NCBI GenBank assembly: GCA_028565635.1 | Contig: JAOXYB010071390.1 | Location: forward strand, 1 to 10,278 | Direction of reading: 5' to 3' | DNA from: Phoronis ovalis | Taxonomy: Eukaryota > Phoronida > Phoronidae | Length of the DNA: 10,278 nt | Shown: piece after piece, positions 1 to 8,400 of the stretch | How the letters are laid out: each line of letters opens with the position of its first letter | How positions within the stretch are numbered: the first letter of the stretch is position 1 | Notes under the pieces: generated by a model | Seen by the model: only the letters and a program-made list of their open reading frames with translations | Database searches by the model: none | Told to the model about the DNA's origin: nothing | Translations under genes and position numbers: made by a program

Positions 1-138
1 TTTCCTACACATAATGCATGTTATATGCACCTGGTCCTCCAATAAACATGCAATTTTATTAACGAGCATGATCCTGGGGCGTACTCATGGTTTTTTGAAT
101 ACGAGGATATGCCAAGGATATATGCTGCCCAGCCCATT

Positions 139-307
139 CCAAAATTTTAGCTTGTTGTAGCTAACCCAATTCCACATTTTTTTAAATGTAGGGGTAGCTA
201 ACCAAATTTTTTGAAGCATAAGGGTAGCATCCAAAAAAAATACAGTAGGAATTAAAAGGATACAATCCAAATCCAAAATTTTCAACTGGGCTGCAAGCCC
301 AATTATA
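139..307. repeat. Degenerate short repeats with a small hairpin
   Basis: A block starting CCAAAATTTT and ending near CCCAATT occurs at 139-171 and again, diverged, at 273-305. A partial third copy (GTAGCTAACC followed by AAATTTTTTG) begins near 194. The second copy contains a perfect 6-bp stem with a 3-nt loop, TGGGCT/AGCCCA, at 287-301. It may be a remnant of a non-coding element or a local duplication. No transposase, long terminal repeats or target-site duplication is visible. Confidence 0.3.
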
Positions 308-718
308 ACTTGAGTGTAATATACCCCCAGGAGCATGATAACCTACATTTATTTGAGTATCCCCCAAGTTAAAAATATAACAACACTTCCTTACAAGTAG
401 TGTCAGCTGTTATGTAGCCTGAGGTCTACATGGGGGATATATAACACGATGCCAATATGTTAGTGTTAGATAAGACTGTCTCATTTAATCCTTTTTCAGG
501 ATTTGAATATTAAAAATGGTTCATGTGATAAATTTGAGGATGGAGTATTTATTTTTATATGCTTTTAGTGGAGCTTCTGATCGCAGACTAAAACGTTCCC
601 AGCATGTAACATTTTATTTATTTTTATAAATTGTGCGGAAATCTGCTTCATGATTGACATAATTGTACATTCACAAATGCTAGGGATATTTATGTGGGAA
701 ATTTTATAATAAGACTGG

Positions 719-726
719 TATATAAA
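719..726 (+). promoter_or_regulatory. TATA-like element upstream of Hen1 (weak)
   Basis: TATATAAA matches a TATA-box core and lies about 330 bp upstream of the Hen1 start codon. No good initiator is seen at the usual distance (an AGT-containing CCAGTC sits only about 19 bp downstream). In AT-rich DNA such matches arise often by chance, so this is a candidate only. Confidence 0.15.
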
Positions 727-1052
727 CCTGCACAACCAGTCGGGTAAAAAAATCTTGTGCGTTGCATACAGCATAATTATGCAGCTTGCTTCAAAAGTAT
801 TCCTTTGTGCGATCTGAACAAAATATTACCCTGTGGCTGACGTACATGTCATTTGCCGATATTTTGCTGAACACATATTCCTTTTCAGTGCAGTTTTTGT
901 TCGTTCACACTTATATATCCACTTTTTCCACAAGTGGCATGATGCTAGGATAAAATGCGGCATATTGAAAACTTTCTGCTCTGTGACAGTGAGCGATCGG
1001 GTGGCTCTACCAAGCATATACAAATTGTTTATTGGAAAGTGTATTAATTACA

Positions 1053-1226
1053 ATGGCAGTAGCAGAAGATAATACCAACATGAAAGATCCAGAACTGGAA
1101 CCTGATACAGATCCTGATAAAATACAAACAACAACAGATGTTGGTGAAACCAAATTTGTTCCTCCACTGTACATACAACGATATGAAATGATGTCAGAAA
1201 TTTTGCGAAAAGAAAATGTCACAAGT
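1053..1226 (+). CDS. HENMT1: Hen1 coding exon 1
   Basis: Encodes residues 1-58, an acidic N-terminus followed by FVPPLYIQRYE (residues 36-46), which resembles the F+PPLY+QRY block just before the methyltransferase core in animal Hen1 proteins. It ends phase 0 at ACAAGT|GTATGT. Reading on past this donor runs into a stop at about 1281. The ATG at 1053 is the first in-frame Met after the TGA at 990-992. Confidence 0.85.
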
Positions 1227-4108
1227 GTATGTACATTTTTATGCTTTTTAAAGGTGTCTGCATTAGGTAGCAATCTATCATGATTTCATGAGTGATTCAT
1301 CCCACAAATCTCTGAGATCATAGTCAATTGTAGGATTGTTCATAAACTCAGTGAAGTTGGTTGGTTTTACTGTATACCAACTAGTACAGCCAAATAGTCT
1401 ATTGTAAAATGGAATATTAATTATCAATCATACTAAGACATAGACAAGAAGTATAAAACAAAAAAATTAAACAAAACTTTTTCTCTTTCAGCAACATTTG
1501 GTGGAGACAATTTGTATTTCGCTTTATTTGTGTAAAGCCAATAATGATTGATTTTATATCCGAATTGAAAGAGATGTCATGAAAATCAGTGTTACCTCTT
1601 TCTACATATTAGTCAATATATAGATCATGAAATTTTTAAATTTAATTATACATTTTGTTACTTAAGGTGGTAGATTTTGGATGTGCAGAGTGTAAATTTT
1701 TGAAGTATCCCAAAGGAATACCAACAGTAGAACTTGTCTCTGGAGTCGATGTTGATAGACATCTTTTGGAATTTAACCAATATTGTACAAGACCGTTGAC
1801 ATCTGACTACATACAGCGAAGAGAACAGCCATTAAAAATGAGACTTATGTGTGGAAGTGTTGCAGACTGTGACAAAAGGTTGAGAGGAAGTGACGCTATA
1901 ACTATGATTGAACTGTGAGCTATCTTTCAGTCTTAGGGATATTAATAGCTTGCAGAAGAATGTTTTTGCTGGGTTGAAAGCTGTTGCCTGTACTTTAATA
2001 TCTTTTGTGGTAGCAAATGTTTTCAATAGCACCAACTGTGAAATAGTTGTAGAAATAGTTAGTATTATACCAAAAGATTAACTTTTTATAATCTAAAGTA
2101 CGTTGTAATTTATAAAGTCCTGTTGCAAACTTAAGATTTATTAATATTATTCTACTAAAAAATTAAATGAGAATCTAAAATCTAACAGCTGGATGGTGTG
2201 TCTACAACACTGAAATGGATACGTATTAACTGCATTCTGATGTACATCTTGTGTTTGATCCTTAGAATTGAACATTTAGAGCCTGTGAGTCTCAAAGCCC
2301 TTCCACACAATGTTTTTGGATTCATTCAGCCAAGAATAATACTGGTGACAACACCAAATGCAGAATTCAATGTATTGTTTCCAAACTTCTCAGGCTTGCG
2401 ACATTGGGACCACAAGTTTGAGTGGACAAGACAAGAGTTTCAAAATTGGTATGCTGTTGCATTTTACTATGGTTACATATTAAATGAAACTGTAAAAGTT
2501 GACTCTAAATTCATGCCCCTAGCAGTGGTTCACTTCTAAATGTGCTACTGGATGGTTCAATCTATGTTGTAAGCCAAAGGCTGATGGTAAATATATGCAC
2601 ACTGCCTTATTCACTGGAATCACAAAGCACTAAACAATTCATAACTGATGAGTTTACTTTCCAACTGGCTTGATAACTTGATAAAAGCAAATGTGTTTGT
2701 TTGCTAAAATAAAGCAAATTAAGTTAACAAGAAATTCTTTTAAAGGTGTAATAAGTTAGCTGAAGAATACAACTATTCTGTAGAATTTAGTGGTGTGGGA
2801 AAGCCATGGGAGTCTGAATTTGAACACCTTGGGTATTGCTCACAGATTGCAATTTTCAGGAGGATTGGTGATTGTGAAATGTCTGCTGGAGATCATGGTA
2901 TTGAAGTGTATGAGATGGTATGTAATTGTACTTGCATCATCACCAATTAAGCTGTAATACAAGTTAAATCTGGGTACCATATTCATAAAATCTTTGTGTG
3001 GTGTTCTCATGAGCGCAGTAAATTGCAGGTAAATTACGTAAATATTTGGGGAGACATTTGGTTTAGTTTACTGATTACAACTGTTAGAAGTTTCATTGTA
3101 TCATTACTTTCAGATAGCGGAATATCAACATCCTTATCAGGAGAACAAGTTATCAGTCAAAGAAAAAGTACTACTGGAAGTAGAGTACCAGCTGAATTTA
3201 CTAACAAGACACGCTTATTACTATACTTATGACAATGATGGAAGTACGTGCTCTGACAAATGTAATGAAACTGATGAAGAAAGAGATCAGAATAAGTTAA
3301 CAATGGTAGAATCAGAAGCATTCTCTTCCAAGAATAATTGCAATAGCCATACAGATGTTGAAGCAAAATCTGCAAATACCTATGATTGTGAAACGGTTGC
3401 TTTTGATGAACAACAAATACATGCAAATAGATATGAAAGTTACACCAACGTGGAAGTGGGAAAGTTTTTAAAGAATACAAAATGTATTGCGGAGAAACTA
3501 AGAATTGATAAGGAAAATTCAACAATGATTGTGCCTATTGAAGAATTGTTTCAAGTTCGGCAGTTGAAAAACCTATGCAGGGAGAAAGAGATATTAAGGT
3601 GCATTTACTCACTTTCTTATTTAATGTACATTGTAGGCCATTTTGGACATGATTGGGAAGCAGACTGTGACCAAAATTCAGTTTAATCCTTTAATCCATT
3701 CATTGAAGTTTTTCATATTGAGCCTTTCCCCCAATGGAAGAATCACTGTGTGCTACCAAATTGTTTGCAAAACAAGATGGAACTTCTTGTTATTGTAAGT
3801 AAACTATAAACTTTCATTGGAGAAGAGTACTTTTACTTCTTACAAGTTACATGTACCATATAAAAATTTATTTTGTAATTTTCAGGAACATATTGCTAGA
3901 GTCTGGATACACTTTAGACAACCAACAAACAGCAGTAATTACATCCATACCAAACGATTTTGAAGCATCTGATACAGACACCGAGTCCACTCATTCCACG
4001 GCATCAGTAGTATCTGGACAATTTGAAGATGCTGAAGATGATTATACTTGCTTAATACCAAATTACCTTGAAAATGAGCAAATATTTACTGAAGAAAGTT
4101 GGGATTAA
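1053..4108 (+). CDS. HENMT1: Small RNA 2'-O-methyltransferase Hen1 (HENMT1/Pimet), complete, six coding exons
   Basis: Hen1 transfers a methyl group from S-adenosylmethionine to the 2'-OH of the 3'-terminal ribose of piRNAs and, in insects, siRNAs, protecting them from tailing and decay. It usually acts in the cytoplasm near Piwi/Ago loading sites. Exons 1053-1226, 1667-1914, 2266-2448, 2746-2917, 3114-3598 and 3886-4108 all have GT..AG borders and join in phase to 1485 nt (494 aa plus stop). Seen in the product: SAM-binding motif VVDFGCAEC (59-67), acidic GVDVD (84-88), the metal-site signature E140-L-I-E143-H144 with H190 in the DHKFEWTR block, and TTPNAEFN (169-176). A second conserved block, VPIEELF...LC (399-414), aligns from memory with the C-terminal part of human HENMT1. 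The protein is about 100 residues longer than the roughly 390-aa human and fly proteins. The extra length lies in the linker (about 242-396) and in an acidic tail. The start ATG has A at -3 and G at +4, and an in-frame TGA lies upstream at 990. The neighbouring AKNA-like gene converges on it. Confidence 0.93.
1227..1666 (+). other. Hen1 intron 1
   Basis: 440 bp between GTATGT and CTTAAG. AT-rich, with no coding potential, repeat or RNA gene that I can support. The acceptor has a weak polypyrimidine tract (TTTTGTTACTTAAG), but the reading frame and the family alignment (...NVTS|VVDFG...) fix it. Confidence 0.8.
1667..1914 (+). CDS. HENMT1: Hen1 coding exon 2 (SAM-binding core)
   Basis: The acceptor CTTAAG|GTGGTA opens directly on VVDFGCAEC, the Rossmann-fold motif I that binds SAM. 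GVDVD (84-88) carries the acidic residue expected to contact the SAM ribose. The exon closes with MIE plus two bases (CT|GTGAGC), so the ExxEH metal site is split across intron 2. Length 248 nt, entering at phase 0 and leaving at phase 2. Confidence 0.92.
1915..2265 (+). other. Hen1 intron 2
   Basis: 351 bp between GTGAGC and CCTTAG. Nothing beyond AT-rich intronic sequence is seen. An in-frame read-through begins inside it near 2198, which would wrongly extend exon 3 upstream; the split ExxEH motif places the true acceptor at 2265|2266. Confidence 0.8.
2266..2448 (+). CDS. HENMT1: Hen1 coding exon 3 (metal site and DHKFEWTR)
   Basis: Starts after CTTAG and completes Leu141, then IEHLEP (142-147) with the metal ligands Glu143 and His144. 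TTPNAEFN (169-176) and RHWDHKFEWTR (186-196) follow; His190 is the fourth expected metal ligand. It ends AATTG|GTATGC in the middle of Trp202. The open frame running on to 2539 is intronic read-through. Confidence 0.93.
2746..2917 (+). CDS. HENMT1: Hen1 coding exon 4
   Basis: Follows TTAAAG and completes Trp202, then CNKLAEEYNYSVEFSGVG. The YSVEF-G-G-P and GYCSQIAIFR patterns match the end of the Hen1 methyltransferase fold (human YSVEFTGVG and GYCTQIGIFR, from memory). 172 nt, leaving at phase 0 before GTATGT. Encodes residues 203-259. Confidence 0.92.
3114..3598 (+). CDS. HENMT1: Hen1 coding exon 5 (linker and second conserved block)
   Basis: Opens after TACTTTCAG. Residues 260-396 form a polar linker rich in Asn, Glu, Asp, Ser and Cys (for example CSDKCNETDEERD) with no fold I recognise. 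It ends with MIVPIEELFQ...LKNLCREKEILR, which aligns with the human C-terminal block FVPLQRLL...LNRLCANEEMMR. 485 nt, leaving at phase 2 (AAG|GTGCAT). The linker is the fastest-diverging part of animal Hen1 proteins, so its length may be lineage-specific. Confidence 0.88.
3599..3885 (+). other. Hen1 intron 5, with a possible cryptic exon
   Basis: 287 bp between GTGCAT and TTTTCAG. Inside it, 3723-3794 is bounded by an AG and by a near-perfect donor (ATT|GTAAGT). It is 72 nt long and open in the frame that would join exons 5 and 6. Human Hen1 aligns without it, so I treat the segment as intron in the main model. Confidence 0.6.
3886..4108 (+). CDS. HENMT1: Hen1 coding exon 6 (C-terminus)
   Basis: Begins after the acceptor AATTTTCAG, completes Arg421 and continues NILLESGYTLD...TAVI, which continues the human alignment (SVIADSIPLSSDGSAVV). 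This supports direct splicing of exon 5 to exon 6. The remaining 50 or so residues are acidic and Ser/Thr-rich (many D, E, S, T) and end ESWD before TAA at 4106-4108. They look disordered and have no counterpart in the human protein. Confidence 0.87.
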
Positions 4109-4573
4109 AGGACATATAATATAGTTATCTTACACAATATTCTGCTATTGAATGGACTTCTGCATATCATTTCACAATTTATTTAGGATTATTTAATTCT
4201 GTTTCCTGTTTGCAACTTTTCTTGTACTACAACTATAATTAAGTCTTAGTAACCTGTTTGCATTTTTATAAACAAATATTTTTTTACTTAAAATATGATT
4301 TAGTAACTATATCAAGGGTTTTGTAGGTTTCTGTTTTTTTGTTGTTGTTAGTTTAACTGTAGATTAAAGAACAAAACATAGGACTTGTTTTCTCTTATTT
4401 TATATTTTCAAACATCCACTTCCACAGTACTTACAGTTATATCCAACACTGGTAAGATATTTTTAAAAAATAATTTAATTTCAAACCGACACTTTTTTGG
4501 GGTCCTTACAATGAATATACACTAGCAAATTATTGCTCATCATAACAGGCCATATATAAAAATACCATGTAAA

Positions 4574-4579
4574 AATAAA
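4574..4579 (+). terminator. Candidate poly(A) signal for Hen1 (AATAAA)
   Basis: First canonical AATAAA on the + strand after the Hen1 stop, about 465 nt downstream; a second lies at 4669-4674. The variant ATTAAA at 4104-4109 overlaps the stop codon and another sits near 4365, so a shorter 3' UTR is possible. The site actually used cannot be told from sequence. Confidence 0.35.
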
Positions 4580-4668
4580 TTCATTTGGCATTTACAATTT
4601 GTACACTTGCATTAAAAGAATCATTTAAAATTCAACAGTACCGAACACATGCACTTTAACTTAACAAT

Positions 4669-4674
4669 AATAAA
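4669..4674 (+). terminator. Second candidate poly(A) signal for Hen1 (AATAAA)
   Basis: Canonical hexamer about 560 nt after the Hen1 stop, within AATAATAAAAG. It is an alternative to the signal at 4574, and either could be chance in AT-rich sequence. Confidence 0.25.
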
Positions 4675-5126
4675 AGTACAAGATAGTGGAATGTGCAAAG
4701 ATGCTACACTATGAACACAACACTTCACATATAGCAGTCTTCACTCCTTATCCCATGAAAATAACTAAATCCAAAGACATTAATTTATCAGTCTATACAC
4801 TCAACTACACCGCATTTATTCTGTTTTCCATTGAATCAGGTTTGCCTGTATACAGAGCAATTTTGTATGTAAAGGCACAACAAGAGACATACAGCAATGT
4901 TTATGGAATAACATGCACTTGTCCACATAAAAGCAAAATTTTGTTTTTGTTTATAAATCTTGTAACAATGTCTAGTAGTAACAACTTATTTTTAATGAAT
5001 TTCCAATTCATCCAATACCACTTTATAACAACACTGTTTTAATCTGCATGTCACTCAAACTATGAAATTCTGGAATCTAGATACATGGTATACCTTTTGC
5101 TATTGGTACCATTCATGCCTCATATT

Positions 5127-5132
5127 TTTATT
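5127..5132 (-). terminator. Candidate poly(A) signal for the AKNA-like gene
   Basis: AATAAA on the - strand (TTTATT on +), about 117 nt beyond the AKNA stop codon. It is the first canonical hexamer downstream and gives a plausible short 3' UTR. A further - strand hexamer lies near 4815. Confidence 0.4.
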
Positions 5133-5163
5133 TAACCACCAAAACACAAAATTGTACAGTGAT

Positions 5164-5299
5164 CAGGTGGACTTTCAATTTCTGTATCATGTTACAACAG
5201 GACTCCCATGACACAATAGTGGACAGTGCTTCAGGTGGACTGTTCATTTCAGTACTTTGTAACAGGACCCCAGGCTAATGACGCATTTCTAATAGTGGA
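5164..5299. repeat. Decayed tandem duplication over the AKNA stop codon
   Basis: The segment 5164-5223 is an imperfect copy of 5232-5299. Both begin CAGGTGGACT, share ...TTTC.GTA...TGT.ACA and ACAGGAC..CC, then ATGAC.CA, and both end AATAGTGGA. The right-hand copy contains the last codons and the TGA (5249-5251) of the AKNA-like gene; the left-hand copy lies in its 3' UTR and no longer continues the reading frame. The two units are separated by about 8 bp and differ by small indels, so the event is not recent. Confidence 0.65.
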
Positions 5300-5413
5300 T
5301 CTCATAAGTTCCTCCTGAAGAGAAGTTCTCATTTTTTCAGATAATTCTTTCATTTCTTTAGCAGCTTGGGTAGCAGCATCTAAAGAGTTGTCCAGGTAAG
5401 AGCTGGCCATTAT
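5249..5413 (-). CDS. AKNA: AKNA-like terminal exon (C-terminal helix)
   Basis: 165 nt after a strong acceptor (nine T then CAG), phase 0, ending at TGA (5249-5251). It encodes MASSYLDNSLDAATQAAKEM and KELSEKMRTSLQEELMRSTI, a heptad-patterned amphipathic helix corresponding to the last helix of human AKNA, followed by a short tail ending VTKY. The last codons fall in the tandem duplication described at 5164-5299. Confidence 0.86.
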   Translation of the reverse strand: MMASSYLDNSLDAATQAAKEMKELSEKMRTSLQEELMRSTIRNASLAWGPVTKY

Positions 5414-8400
5414 CTGAAAAAAAAACCCCGCCCAGTAAATATAGTATTCACTGCATACATTGCAGATGTGAAAAAAAGATGAGGATATATATCTTAAGAA
5501 ATTTTATATCCTGTACAAATTGTATTTAGTCTGTATACAGGTTTATATTATACAATATGCTAAACAATTGAAGAGTAAAGAAAGATAGTTATATGCAGAA
5601 GTTATTTTTAATCAAATGGATAACAGCAAAAGTCGTCAGATGGCATTAAAAATATATATCGACAGTTCAAACAGATGTACCAACAGTACCTGCCTAGTGT
5701 ATGTATACAGGTATGAACTGGGACATGATTTACACACAAGTAATGAGCCGCCTTATTTTAGTGATGCTTTATGTCACTATTACAGAAGGGAAGATTTCTT
5801 ACCTCTCTTTCATCCTCACTGTAACTAACTGTTCCATGAAGACTTTTATTTTTTGATTTACGCGAACGATTTCCACTCCTAAAAGTGCAGAATTTAAAAT
5901 CTAGGTCAAATCTACGCTAGAAAACCTAGTAATCACCAAGAACACAAATGAGCAATAAATCTACTATAATTATGTAACACTAACCAGATGTCACATGGCA
6001 TTTTAATATTCAGTTCTCAAGCTACATAAATAATCCCTCGCGTAGAAAACAGACCAATACATTGCACTATGGTTGGGGAAACATAAGTGTCCGATATATG
6101 TTTACCTACTTCTTGAATCATCAGAGCGTGATGAGGCGAAAAGTATCTTTATCTTTATGATACAGAATCTAATAACTGCTTCTGGACCTGTTGTTTATAG
6201 GTGTGAATACCTTGTGAGTACATCACACTCAGGTGATTCATAAAGTAAGGTAACGCTTATCGGGTGTTCATGTTTTCCCAACTATAAAATTGATTTTTTC
6301 CCAGGTACTCTTAGATACCCTAAGTTAAGAGGGGAATGCTGAAATTTCTAAACATCATTATGCAAAATATTTGTTTCTTGAGACAACTAACCAATGTACT
6401 ATGGACTCACCTTCTATGAATTTTGTATTCTATGTCACTACCAGGATTCTCCACTTCCTCATATTCTCTTACATAATATCTGACCTTTGACCTTGGAGTA
6501 GTAGAATGCGAAATGTTGGAGGTAGAAGATTTCACAGGTGTAGTATGTAACTCAACAGGAATGTAAGTATGAGGGCTGAAATGAAATTATGCATTTTACA
6601 AAATATCTTTTGAAATCTCCATATTATGGATAATTTTAAAATTCTAGTTACTGGTTCAGCCAGTTACATTTCAGAACGAGAACAAGAAGCGGTCCAAAAT
6701 AAATTTTTCAATCTTTCCAACTAAAATTCACTCAGAACAGTCATAACTGAAAGTAACCTCTAGTGGACTTGCAAACACAAAACAGAATTGCTCAATAGAC
6801 TGTTCGTTATGGCCTCTGCCAGCCATGAAGAGTCTCTATCTACATCAATTAGGCTTAATACCAGTTTCACTACAGCATGCTTGTAATATTAAACAAATAA
6901 ATATCTACCCTGCATTCACTAGTAGCTGAGCTGGTTGTGCAGTGCTTTGCATTCCATTCTGAGCCACAGGGAGTTGAACCACAGGCTGTCCCTGAACAAT
7001 AGGTGTACTTTGGTATATAGGGTGAGGTTGCACTAGTGACGTATGAACTGCAGGTTGAGCAGTTTGCACTAGCTGTTGAGATGGCACATATTGAGTCTGT
7101 CCCGCAGACAGTGGCAGTGTTGTCTGCATCAGAGGTGCTGGAACTACATGTCGGCTCTGTACTAGTGGAGTTGCATGGTATACATGTGATTGTGATGTGG
7201 GTTGAACAGGGGTGACAGGGACATTAGTCATGGCTTGTGGTGTACTGTACTGCGCACCACTGTAACTCGGAGCAACTTCAGCAGGAGGAGCAGTGTATTG
7301 TGGAGGGGAAATGTAGTTCACATTCCCAACACTGGGTGGCGGTTCATGTTGTGGAGGATGCACATGATGGAAATCAGCATGACTATGAGAGCCTGGTCCA
7401 CCACATAGTGGACATGGTGATTTTGTAATAGTATAACCAGCTCCCCGTTCATAACGTGGAGCACTAGCCAAATCTGTTCTAGATAATGGAGGGGTTCTCT
7501 CATTAAATGATGGATCATCTACATAAGATGTTTCTCCAGGATACTGTTCATCAAAACGGGGCCTTGTCCTTGTTCTTCCTGGTATATATCTGTAATTATC
7601 ATTTTCTCTCAGATAAGTCCTCTCACCAGGATTGTACCTATCATCTTTATAACTGTGCCTTGATTCCGAAGGAGGCGTATATTCATTTCTATCCGTTTTA
7701 GATCTGTATAGTCTACTGTTTGGATGATATCCAAAATTTTTGGTATTCACAGGATTTGCATTATCCATATATTTTTCCCGTTCACTGTGTCTGTCATATT
7801 GCCTGGGGAACTGACTAGTGTGATAATCATCAGCAGAAGGATCATCTTCATATCTGCTTGTATCTCTATCCCTGTTCCTGGGCCTGTCTTCATAATGTCT
7901 ATCCATGCTATGTGGTCCCGTTTTTCTAGGTCCATAATCATTTCTTTGGTTCCTATCAAAGTAATCATCATTAGCATACCTATGGTCCTCTTCTGGATTC
8001 GTCATACTTTGCAATAAATATTTCTGACCAATGGGAGATCCCCCCTGTTGCAGATAATACCTCGACTGTTCTCTGGGTTTTTCCCAGTTATCTTGATCGT
8101 CTTGTATACCAACTAGTCTCTCATTTGGTCTCGTACTACGATGCATTTCATCAAGCCCATGCTGTGGAGGCAATCGATTAACCATTTGATATTCTTGATC
8201 CGTGCTATATTTTTGATTCGCTAAAGGATCGACTTTACTCTTTTCAGCAGTGTTTCTTATATTATTTTGTCCCTCATTAGTAGCTGAATACTGGTTTCTA
8301 TCTTGTACGTTTCTGCGATTTGCAGTAGGAGAATCATCAGATTGTCCTTTGCCTTGTTTGACTTCTAATCGTAGCTTTTCGATCTCATCCTGCAACTGCT

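Larger units (their letters stand above)
1..1052. other. Upstream flank and probable 5' UTR of the Hen1 gene
   Basis: No gene is supported here. The short open frames on both strands have no recognisable composition or motif and no splice partners. The stretch holds a patch of degenerate repeats (about 139-307), a TATA-like element (719-726) and, near its end, an in-frame stop (TGA, 990-992) upstream of the Hen1 start. The last part before 1053 is presumably 5' UTR, but no transcription start can be fixed from sequence alone, and an additional non-coding 5' exon cannot be excluded. Confidence 0.5.
4109..5248. other. Tail-to-tail intergenic region with both 3' UTRs
   Basis: About 1.1 kb between the Hen1 stop and the AKNA stop. 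It is AT-rich, with poly-T and poly-A runs and candidate poly(A) signals on both strands. The longest open frame (118 codons, + strand, 4686-5042) has no recognisable family, has the low-complexity composition of AT-rich noise, and would sit antisense to the AKNA 3' UTR. No RNA gene or mobile element is seen. Confidence 0.6.

Noticed and set aside
85-367. Overlapping minus-strand open frames in the repeat patch as a transposon fragment
   Set aside because: The translations show no transposase or reverse transcriptase motif, and no terminal repeats or target duplication are visible.
565-774. Minus-strand 69-codon open frame in the left flank
   Set aside because: Random-looking composition with no motif, no partner exon and no promoter or poly(A) arrangement to support a gene.
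833-1072. 79-codon + strand open frame overlapping the Hen1 start
   Set aside because: It has no ATG at its start, no recognisable content, and is in a different frame from Hen1; it is probably 5' UTR or upstream sequence.
2449-2539. Read-through of Hen1 exon 3 (YAVAFYYGYIL...) as coding sequence
   Set aside because: The family alignment requires W-C-N-K-L-A from exon 4, and GTATGC gives a phase-matched donor.
3599-3636. 38-nt mini-intron after Hen1 exon 5 (GTGCAT to TTGTAG)
   Set aside because: Too short for an animal spliceosomal intron, and the resulting frame meets a stop after a few codons. Splicing 3598 to 3886 restores the family alignment.
4686-5042. 118-codon + strand open frame between the two genes
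   Set aside because: No recognisable motif or family, Phe/Leu/Ile/Asn/Ser composition typical of AT-rich noise, no splice partners, and it lies antisense to the likely AKNA 3' UTR.
7553-7585. Basic GRTRTRPRF segment as an AT-hook
   Set aside because: The canonical core is GRP flanked by basic residues (RGRP); here GRT and RPR are separate and no Gly-Arg-Pro is present.
7202-8017. Several + strand and second-frame - strand open frames across the large AKNA exon
   Set aside because: They are shadows of the 1503-nt coding exon; their composition mirrors its codons and they have no independent start, splice or domain signals.
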